From an uncultured Clostridia bacterium (GTDB taxonomy: Bacteria; Bacillota; Clostridia; TANB77; CAG-508), in NCBI GenBank assembly GCA_947167965.1, contig CAMVJW010000008.1, positions 1 through 61,964 on the forward strand: 61,964 nt of DNA, given 5' to 3'. The notes below the pieces were generated by a model. It did not search any database. It worked only from the letters and a program-made list of their open reading frames with translations, and was not told where the DNA came from. The position numbers and the translations under genes are program-made. How positions within the stretch are numbered: position 1 is the first letter of the stretch; the number at the start of each line of letters is the position of its first letter. This document shows positions 27,501 through 35,753 of this stretch, piece after piece.

Positions 27501-28616
27501 ATACATTTTATTATCTACTGCTACTTCCACTAATTCATATTTATATGTAGCATATAATTTTGAAACTGTAGTTTTTGATTTATATGTTGTAGCTTTATCT
27601 ATACTATCAACATATGTTTTATTTCCATCAGGATCTCCAGAAACCCATTTTTCTAAATCATTACAATATAATTTAAATGAAGCATTTATATCTTCTGATT
27701 TCTTTTGTCCTTGAGAAGGAAATACACCATGTTTTTCTATTCTTAATTTTCCGTATGCATATTCAACATTAAACTTTTTACTTGCTTTTGCATTTGTTCC
27801 TTCATGTATTGATGCAGATATTAAATCTTGCTCTGAAGAAGCTCCTGTTGATTTTTTATATCTTGTAATTGTTACTGCATATCCACTAGCTGTTGAATTT
27901 ACATCAAATGACATATTTTTAACTTGATAATTTTCTTTTAAATTTTTAAAGTATACTGTCTGTACTTTCATTTCATTAATATTAATTGGTTTTGTACATT
28001 GACTATCTGAATAAAATTCAATCCAGTCATTTATTTTACTTCCAGAAGTAATTGTTTGTGTATATGTTTTGTTATTATCATTTACATCTGCCCATTCAAT
28101 TGTTATTGAAGTAATAGTTCCATTTAACTGTTTAAAATTAATTGAACCTTTATTTCCAGTCATAATAATTTTTGAATTACCAATTTCTATTCCTGCTGTT
28201 CCACTATTTGAATATGGAACACTTTGTTGTGTCATTGCTCTATCAAAAATTCCGTTATCTGAATATCCATTTGGATATCTTGTATTTATCCCTACTTGAT
28301 AATACCATTTCCAGACAGCTATTTGATATGGTCCACGGTAATTATATCCACCATTACCACTTTTAGCTCCTTGATATAAAATGTAAGCTAATGCTCTATT
28401 TAATTGTGAAGGATCATCACTTGTAATTGTTTGTGAAGATACTGGGTTCCAAGTTCCACCATGGAACCCATCTTGGTGCTCTATACAATAGAATTCTCTA
28501 GAACTCTTTAATGCTGCAAAGCTACTAAAGTATACGGCATTAACATTTGTGCATCCTATAACAATTCCTAAAATAATCATTAAAACTAATACTATCGATT
28601 TTTTTACTTTATTCAT
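24549..28616 (-). CDS. thioester-domain adhesin with sorting signal (copy 1)
   Basis: A 1355-residue surface adhesin. A signal peptide (about 1-28) is followed by a thioester (TQXA-type) domain: the cysteine is in FYCIEHQ and the glutamine in YQIAVW about 54 residues later; these would form an internal thioester able to bond host or matrix amines. Next come a SpaA-type domain (about 280-400), SdrD-B-like domains (about 430-520 and 853-960; GSVFEDKEV, GYYYIRF), DUF11-like repeats, and MPTTGE (about 1316), a membrane helix and KKVLKK, a class of sortase signal. No sortase is in the window. The second of two adjacent ATGs is chosen by spacing from AGGAGG. The gene follows its partner by about 15 bases. 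Confidence 0.88.
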   Translation of the reverse strand: MNKVKKSIVLVLMIILGIVIGCTNVNAVYFSSFAALKSSREFYCIEHQDGFHGGTWNPVSSQTITSDDPSQLNRALAYILYQGAKSGNGGYNYRGPYQIAVWKWYYQVGINTRYPNGYSDNGIFDRAMTQQSVPYSNSGTAGIEIGNSKIIMTGNKGSINFKQLNGTITSITIEWADVNDNNKTYTQTITSGSKINDWIEFYSDSQCTKPININEMKVQTVYFKNLKENYQVKNMSFDVNSTASGYAVTITRYKKSTGASSEQDLISASIHEGTNAKASKKFNVEYAYGKLRIEKHGVFPSQGQKKSEDINASFKLYCNDLEKWVSGDPDGNKTYVDSIDKATTYKSKTTVSKLYATYKYELVEVAVDNKMYNNPIKMVGVTSDLQKGLSVSKRGEYYSAKGIIIYADKTNKVTVEDERTAKVKEISGIVWVDKPDTKLNDYDYIYKENSKDTLLEGIQVNLYGSENKLIATTKTDSNGYYKFTKKNAGEYAGKEDDIYYNDLENAYVEFIYDNKQYVVVDALVGKDVKVNSKALENEMTVEELEDEKLTGTTGNLPGKAVTEKKADVLRAYYDADKYAIANINLGLMEKRTPEYKVKETLEYVKVTMKGYTYTYRYGDEPTIISDVVPRTGFQNTMGYTASIYPTDVSYNAANASDELKVYVIYSVNVENLEAYDYNDIYYEERLFLDKLENSFDTSRYELATDANLDDSHSADFKLWSAKDGVASYDVNNGVFKDGIGVHETKSAFIQLKVTNDALMKILTDPEISPESKTKYIMENAPTKAKTNAYHEYLRTDNVWVNNDNVTAYNGGPKGKGYPEKSSDNQKYYVHKSVSKEAESSALFIKIQLGESRTLSGSVFEDKEVKDQLGNGIIDGNENKVNKVKVELLDNEKKLTKLYKTNGKSSNNTQDTVEVRDAVAESDENGNYTFDGVVPGYYYIRFTYGDGNQVIMPATKVFAKDYKSTIINTVKNDGIIKNAMEASRENIEAAQQTLVKEPKNEQAQKLVEWYKFLKGADYSTATDLPEMRLKNQKYVKTTTTESNGSKTYSTTVTDNNGNTLDENGLIRADTPVFGISIENDANNETDLGSNHKSEYKGFNFGIITFADTVVSLQKEITNVKFTNQVGTTIVSANPTDKSAQYITALEKIAKKSDGAIRAKLEIEPESIYGSELEATYRITISAEGIDYIEDEASENYGDYYKYGDKTNAKKKEVTVGEVLDDIDEKYNKDSITVVKGDQKVESKQEGIEITNWPSVELGNSTDMSYTVKTLLTNENNKDDKNDSAYDNDAQVKSLSLSNLSSLKSNFSWKESEKETEIIIMPTTGEDRNNLYWIVGGCALGIMAAGIFLIIKKVLKK

Positions 28617-28633
28617 CATTCATCCTCCTTTCC

Positions 28634-31600
28634 CTAAATATTTATATTCTCTTTTAATACTTTTCTTGCTGCTATATAAGCACCTACACTTATAATTGCA
28701 ATTATAGATAATGTAATCGCAACATAGCTTACTGCTGCACCTGTGCTTACACTTATGATAACATTGCAACTTCCCATATCATCTTCTCCAGACTTTTTAT
28801 TTCCTGCTACAGAGTCTGTATCAGCAATTCCTAATGAATTGAAGTCTTTTGAAATTTCTGCAATATTGTTTGTTAAACCTGTATTTGTTTCTGTCATTTT
28901 CTTTGTTAAAACTAATGTTAATTCTTTAGTTTCTCCAGCTTCTATTTTAGTATCAGCTAATGCTGTTGTATATAAATAATCTCCTGATTGATACCATGCT
29001 GGGTTTAAGCTTGAATTAAATATTAAATCTGTAGGTTTATAATCTACTATCTGTTTTGCATATCCTGCAAGTTCACCATTATTTGTTACTTTGATTTTAT
29101 ATTCTATCGCAACTAATGTTCCACTTAAGTTTTTGGCTTTAATTTCAACCTTTGCAATGTTTTCATCTGCATATTCTTGTGATTTTGTTCCTGCAGAATT
29201 TGTAACTGTAACTTTAGATACTGTTTTACTTAATCTTAAATCAAATGTTTTTGCTTCTAATAATCCAATATCTATATTGGTTAAATTATTACCATTTACT
29301 GTTAATGTATCAGTTGATGCAACTCTTGTGCTTGTATCTTCAATGTTCATATTAACATTTTCAACATCTGAGTTTCTTGAAGCATTAACTCCTTCTGTTT
29401 GATATGTTGTTAATATATATTTTTCTGTGTCATATTCAAATATTGCTACATATTTTCCATTTTTTACATTTGAGAATGAATAGAATCCATTTTCCGATGT
29501 TGTTGTTTCCATTGTTGAATTGTTATCTAAGTTCATTAATTTAACTTTTATTCCACCTAATGTTTTTTCGTTTGAATCTCTTGTTCCATTTTCGTTTGTG
29601 TCAAGCCATGCTGTTCCTGAAATAGTGTTTAAATTTGCTGAATTTGTATTTGATTCATTATTTGTATTTTCACCATTTACATTGTCGTTATTTTCATTAT
29701 TTCCATCTTGGTTTTCACCATTTTGTTCATTATTATCTTCATTATTTTCAATTAATTGTTCTTGATCTTCTTTAGAATTAATATTTGCTGTTAAAATGTG
29801 ATTTACTTCTTCAGTTTGTACAGCTAAATTTTTAACTCTTACCTCAGCAGAACTTGCAAGATGAATATTATTTTCATGTTTTTCTTCTTCATCAGTTGTA
29901 GTTTCTACATCTATTTGAAGACTCTCTCCTGGTTTTAATACATTAGCATAATTAAATCCTATATTATATTTTTCACTTTCTTCTGTTACATTTGTATTTT
30001 CGTCTTTGTTTTCAGTGTTTTCTTCATTTTTTTCTTCATTTTTTTCTTCACTAGGAATAAATACTTTATCATAATTTACTTCTGTTCCATTTACTCTAAC
30101 CTTATCAATATTTAAATAGTTAGAAATTTGTTGATTTATTTCTAAATATTGAATATCTTCAGTTCCTTTATTTGTAACATTAATATTGTATGTTATTTTA
30201 TCTCCATTTTTAATTGATTCACCCTCTGTAGATGATTTCATAGAAACTTCTACATCTGTTGCTTTAATTGGATCTGTAACTTCATTTGAGTAATATTGGT
30301 TATTTGTTACAGTGTAAATTGTTGCATTTCCTTCGTTTCCAACTGTCATAACATTTATTTCTATATTTTTTGTTTCATCTGGGTTTAATGTATTTATTAC
30401 AAATTTATTGTCTTTTACTTCTATTAAATTTTCTCCATCTATAACTCTTTCAACTGTAAATGCTGAATTTGTTTTAATATTTACCTCTACATTTGAAAGT
30501 TTACGTCCTGAAGTATTTTTAACTGATAAGCTATATGCATAACTTAGACCTGTTAATACCTTATCTTCACCTCTTGAAATCATAATAAGTGATGTAGCTA
30601 CATCTGCAGCATTTACATTATTTGAAATTGTATTGCTTTTTGATGTTGCATTTTCCTCTGTATTAACACTTCCTTTATAAGATACAACTGTTTCAGTTGA
30701 AATTGTAGAGTTTTTAGCTTTATCATTTACTTTAACTTCATATATAAATGTTTTTTCTTCTCCAATTTCAATTTTATCTATATTTTCTATTATTTTTCCA
30801 TTATTAGTTTTTTCTTCATTATAATAATCACTTGTTGATGCTAAACTATCTCCATCTTCATCACCATTATCTGAAGCTTTTACATATTTTACATAAGTAC
30901 AGTTCTCTGGTACTTTTGTTTCAACACTAACATTTGTAGCTTGCTCTGTTCCATCATTTTTAACAGTTAAAACATATTTTACAACTTCTCCACTGTTAAC
31001 AGTATCTCCGTCTTTAACCTCTTTATCAGCAACATAAGCTTTTAATGAAGTAGTCATTTCAGCTCCTGTTCCTGTAGTTAAACTTAAAGTTGTAGCCTTT
31101 ACTGATTTTGGAGTAGATGTTAAATTATTTTTATAGTTTACTACATAGCTTTCTTCTGCTGAATTGTTATAAGTTAAATTTGCTGGAATACCAATTTTGT
31201 AATTTGCATTAAAGCTTTCTCCAACTTGCATTTCATCTATAACAATTAAATATGTTTTTGCTTTACTTAAATCTAATTCTTTTTTCCAATTATTTGCAGT
31301 ATTTGATAAATCATCTGTTACATCTTCTTTATCACTATAATATATATTTACTCCTTTTGTTCCATTAACATTTGTAATTCCGCTTAATAGAGAAATTCCT
31401 AAATTTGTTAATGTAGGGAATTTTCCTAAAATAGTAACATTACTAATAGATGATCCTTCATTATTTATTGCACTAATTTCAACCGTTACATCTTTTTGTT
31501 CTTTTGAAACATCTAATAGTACTTTTTTGTCTTCATTATTTCCTATTGTTGCTACATTTAATTCTTTTAAATTATTTGTTGTTAATACTTCGTTAACAGC

Positions 31601-33616
31601 AGATATTTTTACTGGAGCTTTTTGTTCTCCATTATCTGTATATGAAGAAGCAATCTCATTATTATAATTTAGTGTTATAAATTCATCACTATTTGTAGCT
31701 AATTTATTAACTTCTAAATTAACATATATAATAACTGTTGTTCCTTCTAAAGTTTCTGTATTATATGCAGCTTGCGTTCCATTTAAATCTAATTCTATTA
31801 CGTATTTTCCATTTTCTGAAACTATTTTTGGATTAGCAAGTGTTAATCCATTACCATATAAAACTTTACATTTTGCTCCTGTAATTCCAACAACTTGTGA
31901 TGGGAAAGCAATTCTTAGTTTTGGATTTTTATATAAATCTTTACTTTCATCATTGTTTAATAAAACAGCTGTTATTTTAATGTTTTCGTTTTTATCTATA
32001 ACAGATAATGTGTCTGTACTAACATTTAACATTGCTTGACTTGATGTATTTCTTAATTCTATATCTACATTGTTGTTATTTGTAGATTTTTCATTATATT
32101 TACCTTCAATATTTTCTTTAATTCCTGTTAGGTTGTTTATTTGTTCTCTTGATAAACTTGAATTCATTATTGCTTTTGTATTGTAAATATTTAATGTACC
32201 AACTTTAACTGGTGCACTTGTTACAAATTCTGCTGATTTTTGTAGCCCATTATAATTTATAACAATATAACCATTTTCATCAACATTTGAATCTTTGTTT
32301 ATTGTTGTAATAATTACGCCTTCTGAATTCTTAACTGTTATAGAACCATTTTCTCCAAATATATTTAAAAATTCTGCTTTGTTAATCTTAGATTGTCTTA
32401 AGGCTATATTTCCTGCTAATGAATTATTTCCAGAATTAAATACTGCTTCTGTTTCCTTAAAGTTAATAGTATTAACATCTCCTATTAAATCAATATTAAC
32501 TTTACTTACAGTATTATATAATCTATCTTCTCCACTGTATAATTTACCTTTATATATATAACTTTCTTCTGAGTTTATAGAATATGAAACTATTCCATCT
32601 ACTTCTTTTTCAATATGAACACTTTTTGTATTTGTTAATTTTTTATTGTCATAAGTATTTATTGTATTGTTAACTGTAATATCTTTGTTATCAACAACTT
32701 CATTTACATCAAATACATAAGTTACAATAAATGTATCATTTACATTTTTATTCCAAGAAATACTATTTTCATTTTCATTTGCTACATTAATTGTTAATGT
32801 ATTTTTTTCTTTGTCATAAACATAATTTTTTTCATTAAAACTAATATTGCTATTTGTAGCATTTGTACCTCTTGTATGAACAGATACGTTTTCTACAGTT
32901 GCTGGAACATCTAAAACAACTTCTGTATTTTTTACAGGATAGTTATTGTTTGTTACTTTGCTATTTACTTCAACTTGTACAACTCTTTTTAGTTTTCCAT
33001 CAACTTTGTATGTGTAATTTGTAAGTAATTCTGCTTCTAATTCTGATACAGAATTTTTGCTAGATAACCAACTCATTTCTACAGTATCCGTCCCTTTAAT
33101 GTTAATATATTTTTTGTTCTCAACATTTTTACTATTAACATATTGGCCATTTAATACAACTGATGATTTAGTATCTAACATTGTTTTTGATATTGTATTA
33201 TTATTTGGTGTTTCAATTCCTAATTTTACTGTTACTGTGCTTCCAGCATTTATTTGATTAAGTTTTACAGTATTTGATGTTATTTCTGCAACATCTGGAC
33301 TTACAATATCATTTTTTAAATTAAAATTATTGTTTTCTAATGTAATATTACCATTAAAATATCCTTCATTTTTAACAGATATATCTACATATAGAAATTT
33401 TTCTTCTGTATCAATTTCTTGTTCTAATCTTTCAACCTTTTCCCCATTTGAATTTAAAAAATATGCTGAAAAAGTTACATTAGAATTATTTGTTTTAGCA
33501 TTTTCAACAGCATAGCTTACTGCAGCATTACCTATAAACAAAAAATCAGAAATTGTTAATGCAATTATTATACAAACTGCACAAATCTTTTTTAATGTTT
33601 TTCCTGCAATGTTCAT
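28634..33616 (-). CDS. giant DUF11/SdrD-B-like surface protein (copy 1)
   Basis: A 1660-residue protein: signal/anchor segment (about 12-32), a long series of DUF11-type beta-sandwich repeats (VKNEGYFNG, VKNDGTEQATNV, NPDETKN, VTNKGTED), Glu/Asn-rich linkers near 1235-1255 and 1282-1322, one SdrD-B-like domain (about 1325-1415: GTAWLDTNENGTRD), a last DUF11-like domain (VTNNGELAG) and a C-terminal membrane helix. The pre-helix motif is SVSTGA. Aligned by eye it matches the 1495-residue protein over most of its length, with closely similar blocks such as YKNPKLRIAFP and KCKVLYGNGL. It heads the whole locus, with GGAGG and a strong promoter. Probably a stalk or scaffold for the adhesin next to it (inference). 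Confidence 0.86.
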   Translation of the reverse strand: MNIAGKTLKKICAVCIIIALTISDFLFIGNAAVSYAVENAKTNNSNVTFSAYFLNSNGEKVERLEQEIDTEEKFLYVDISVKNEGYFNGNITLENNNFNLKNDIVSPDVAEITSNTVKLNQINAGSTVTVKLGIETPNNNTISKTMLDTKSSVVLNGQYVNSKNVENKKYINIKGTDTVEMSWLSSKNSVSELEAELLTNYTYKVDGKLKRVVQVEVNSKVTNNNYPVKNTEVVLDVPATVENVSVHTRGTNATNSNISFNEKNYVYDKEKNTLTINVANENENSISWNKNVNDTFIVTYVFDVNEVVDNKDITVNNTINTYDNKKLTNTKSVHIEKEVDGIVSYSINSEESYIYKGKLYSGEDRLYNTVSKVNIDLIGDVNTINFKETEAVFNSGNNSLAGNIALRQSKINKAEFLNIFGENGSITVKNSEGVIITTINKDSNVDENGYIVINYNGLQKSAEFVTSAPVKVGTLNIYNTKAIMNSSLSREQINNLTGIKENIEGKYNEKSTNNNNVDIELRNTSSQAMLNVSTDTLSVIDKNENIKITAVLLNNDESKDLYKNPKLRIAFPSQVVGITGAKCKVLYGNGLTLANPKIVSENGKYVIELDLNGTQAAYNTETLEGTTVIIYVNLEVNKLATNSDEFITLNYNNEIASSYTDNGEQKAPVKISAVNEVLTTNNLKELNVATIGNNEDKKVLLDVSKEQKDVTVEISAINNEGSSISNVTILGKFPTLTNLGISLLSGITNVNGTKGVNIYYSDKEDVTDDLSNTANNWKKELDLSKAKTYLIVIDEMQVGESFNANYKIGIPANLTYNNSAEESYVVNYKNNLTSTPKSVKATTLSLTTGTGAEMTTSLKAYVADKEVKDGDTVNSGEVVKYVLTVKNDGTEQATNVSVETKVPENCTYVKYVKASDNGDEDGDSLASTSDYYNEEKTNNGKIIENIDKIEIGEEKTFIYEVKVNDKAKNSTISTETVVSYKGSVNTEENATSKSNTISNNVNAADVATSLIMISRGEDKVLTGLSYAYSLSVKNTSGRKLSNVEVNIKTNSAFTVERVIDGENLIEVKDNKFVINTLNPDETKNIEINVMTVGNEGNATIYTVTNNQYYSNEVTDPIKATDVEVSMKSSTEGESIKNGDKITYNINVTNKGTEDIQYLEINQQISNYLNIDKVRVNGTEVNYDKVFIPSEEKNEEKNEENTENKDENTNVTEESEKYNIGFNYANVLKPGESLQIDVETTTDEEEKHENNIHLASSAEVRVKNLAVQTEEVNHILTANINSKEDQEQLIENNEDNNEQNGENQDGNNENNDNVNGENTNNESNTNSANLNTISGTAWLDTNENGTRDSNEKTLGGIKVKLMNLDNNSTMETTTSENGFYSFSNVKNGKYVAIFEYDTEKYILTTYQTEGVNASRNSDVENVNMNIEDTSTRVASTDTLTVNGNNLTNIDIGLLEAKTFDLRLSKTVSKVTVTNSAGTKSQEYADENIAKVEIKAKNLSGTLVAIEYKIKVTNNGELAGYAKQIVDYKPTDLIFNSSLNPAWYQSGDYLYTTALADTKIEAGETKELTLVLTKKMTETNTGLTNNIAEISKDFNSLGIADTDSVAGNKKSGEDDMGSCNVIISVSTGAAVSYVAITLSIIAIISVGAYIAARKVLKENINI

Positions 33617-33658
33617 ATTTTTTCCTCCTTTATTTATTGCATACTTGTAATTTAATTC

Positions 33659-33687
33659 ATTATAATTAAGTGTTTTTCTTTAGTCAA
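33659..33687 (-). promoter_or_regulatory. strong promoter of the adhesin locus
   Basis: Minus-strand -35 TTGACT (33682-33687), spacer of exactly 17, -10 TATAAT (33659-33664), 43 bases upstream of the first gene of the locus. Near-consensus. Confidence 0.8.
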
Positions 33688-34155
33688 TATAGATATAATA
33701 TATGAAAATAGTATTACAAAAAAAATTTGAAATTCCTTTACGGAAAATGTTTTTAGAATTTTAATATTTCTAATTTTATTTTTTTGTTACATTTATATTA
33801 CTAAAAATAAAACACATAAACATCTTTTATTATTATATAGCTTTTTTGAGGTTTTTGCAATACTTTTTACCAACTTTTGTAACTTTTTATGTAATTTTCC
33901 ACTATGAATCACAGCTATTGTAAATAAAAGACTTAAACAATACTAAAACATATATTTATTTTTATAATATCGGTATATTTTTCCAAACTATAAAAACCAT
34001 TTTCACAACTAGTAAATATTTATAATTTAAAGAATTATATTTAATTCTTAACATATTTTATTTTGATACATAATATAATTATTATATACTATATTTTTTT
34101 ACTGCATTGCTACAATAATTATATTTTAAATATTTTTTGAAAGGAAATTTTTACT
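33688..34155. other. gene-free divergent intergenic region
   Basis: About 470 AT-rich bases between the minus-strand adhesin promoter and the first plus-strand small gene. It contains a TTACGGAA-apex hairpin (33732-33747, TTCC/GGAA stem) and a possible plus-strand promoter (TTGATA near 34063, TATACT 16 bases on). I see no gene or RNA family here. Confidence 0.5.
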
Positions 34156-34305
34156 ATGAATAATAATGACTTACAATACTTATTAAGTATGCTAAATAAA
34201 ATGGACAAAACACAGTTATCAGAAGGAATTTCAAAATTGAATCAAGTTTTAAGTCCAGAAGAAAAACGAAGAATAATAGATACTTTAAATCTAAATAATA
34301 AATAA
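34156..34305 (+). CDS. 49-residue hypothetical protein
   Basis: A short frame, ATG at 34156 with AAAGG ten bases upstream, TAA at 34303-34305. The protein has MNNNDLQYLLSMLNKMDK, then a second helix LSPEEKRRIIDTL, which looks like a compact two-helix protein. It is the first of three consecutive plus-strand genes. The three together resemble small gene clusters I have seen in Clostridia, but I cannot name a family or function. Confidence 0.6.
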   Translation: MNNNDLQYLLSMLNKMDKTQLSEGISKLNQVLSPEEKRRIIDTLNLNNK

Positions 34306-34344
34306 TTTAATTAAATTGTATATATTTGAAAGGATTGATTGGAT

Positions 34345-34779
34345 ATGTCAAATGATGATTTTTCTTCTACTATCAATAATTTAAAAAATATAATCAACAA
34401 TTCTTCTGATAATACCACTAATACTTCAAACTCCAGCAACTTAAATATTACTCCTGAGATGATTTCAAATCTAACCCATATGCTAAATAACAATAATTCC
34501 GATAATTCTTCAAATAATGGTCAAAACAATCAAACATATGAGAATAATACAAATTCATCTGATAATCCTTTTTCAAATATTGATATTGAAACTATTTTAA
34601 AATTAAAAAACATAATAACAAGTTTAAATCAAACAGATGATAATAATAGTAAATTACTATATTCTTTAAAACCATATTTAAATGAAACCAGACAAAAAAA
34701 GGTAGATCAATATGTTAAGATTTTTAAATTTACTAAGCTTAGTTCTTTGCTAAAAAATGATACAGGAGATAAAAAATAA
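34345..34779 (+). CDS. Asn/Ser-rich hypothetical protein
   Basis: A 144-residue protein (ATG at 34345 with AAAGGA upstream; a TTG at 34339 is an alternative start). The first two thirds are low-complexity Asn/Ser with two short helices. The C-terminal part, LLYSLKPYLNETRQKKVDQYVKIF, is a conserved-looking amphipathic block ending in KLSSLL. No signal peptide. Unknown function; middle gene of the plus-strand trio. Confidence 0.65.
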   Translation: MSNDDFSSTINNLKNIINNSSDNTTNTSNSSNLNITPEMISNLTHMLNNNNSDNSSNNGQNNQTYENNTNSSDNPFSNIDIETILKLKNIITSLNQTDDNNSKLLYSLKPYLNETRQKKVDQYVKIFKFTKLSSLLKNDTGDKK

Positions 34780-34780
34780 T

Positions 34781-35068
34781 ATGCCATATCATCAAAATCC
34801 TTTTTTATATAATCCTTCATACTACAACAATAAAAATGTACCAAACCCTAATGCTCATTCTCGAAAACAAAATGTAAACACTAATTCTGAATCCAAAAAA
34901 ATTAAACCAAATAATTCAAATTGTAATTATGATTTTTCTTTTGAATTACTTGGTTTAAAACTCTATTTTGATGATATATTATTAATTTGTATTTTATTTT
35001 TACTCTATGCTGAAAATAAAAGAGATGATGAGTTATTTATTGTTTTATTACTATTATTGATTGATTAA
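34781..35068 (+). CDS. small protein with hydrophobic C-terminus
   Basis: A 95-residue protein starting MPYHQNPFLYNPSYYNNKN, rich in Pro, Tyr and Asn, like spore-coat-type sequences. After a basic linker comes a C-terminal hydrophobic block, DDILLICILFLLYAENKRDDELF and a last ILLLLL-type run, probably one or two membrane-associated helices. Such short proteins with a DDILLI motif recur in Clostridia without assigned role. Start set one base after the preceding stop; GGAG is 12 bases upstream, a little far. An in-frame upstream ATG overlaps the previous gene. Confidence 0.6.
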   Translation: MPYHQNPFLYNPSYYNNKNVPNPNAHSRKQNVNTNSESKKIKPNNSNCNYDFSFELLGLKLYFDDILLICILFLLYAENKRDDELFIVLLLLLID

Positions 35069-35080
35069 GTCCTAATCAAT
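35060..35080. terminator. bidirectional terminator between convergent genes
   Basis: ATTGATTA (35060-35067) pairs with TAATCAAT (35073-35080); both stop codons of the converging genes lie in or beside the stem. Confidence 0.6.
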
Positions 35081-35689
35081 TATAATTTTATTTTGCTCTT
35101 CATTTACATATATATATGCTTGTTTATGTATAATTTTATCTTCTCTTCCAATTTCTTTTACAATGTTTGAAATACGTAGTTGTACAGTATCTAATTCACC
35201 TGCTGCAATTATAGCTTTAATATTACCTTTTGCTCCAGCATGTGCTAACCCTCTTAGTTTTCCTACTACTACTATATTATCTCCAGCAATTACTTCTGCT
35301 CCAGAATTAACATCCCCAATAATAACTATACTTCCCTCTTCTTCTATTTTTTGACCAGATCTTATAGAACCATGATGAAACTTTGTTTCTGAATTTGAAA
35401 CTTCCTGTGTAAATGTTTTTTTAATACTTGAAAGTCCAAGCTTTCTTGGCATATCAAATTTAACATTTACATCTATCTCACTTCTTATTATTTCCTCTAT
35501 TTCATCAATTTCATTATTTTTTAATACTTTACCTGTTACTAGTATTGGTGTTTTTTCATCTTTATATATTTTTTTTAATTGTATAACTTTCTTTTTTATA
35601 GCATTTTGTATTTCTTTATAATTTGCATCACTATTTATTTTTATAATAACCAAATTATTTGTTTGACTTACATTAATGCAATTTCTCAT
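35072..35689 (-). CDS. minC: septum site-determining protein MinC
   Basis: A 205-residue MinC, an inhibitor of FtsZ polymerisation. The N-terminal domain is short and diverged; the C-terminal right-handed beta-helix is unmistakable: HHGSIRSGQKIEEEGSIVI, GDVNSGAEVIAGDNIVVVG, LRGLAHAGAKGN. This domain binds MinD. MinD and MinE normally follow minC in Clostridia, but here the next genes downstream are convergent small genes, so the rest of the system is elsewhere or absent. It is downstream of PBP2 in the cell-shape cluster. Confidence 0.92.
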   Translation of the reverse strand: MRNCINVSQTNNLVIIKINSDANYKEIQNAIKKKVIQLKKIYKDEKTPILVTGKVLKNNEIDEIEEIIRSEIDVNVKFDMPRKLGLSSIKKTFTQEVSNSETKFHHGSIRSGQKIEEEGSIVIIGDVNSGAEVIAGDNIVVVGKLRGLAHAGAKGNIKAIIAAGELDTVQLRISNIVKEIGREDKIIHKQAYIYVNEEQNKIIID

Positions 35690-35753
35690 TTATTCTATCA
35701 TTCCTTCCCAAGCGTGCAATATTATGAATACAAAAAGTATCACTTCTTGTAAA

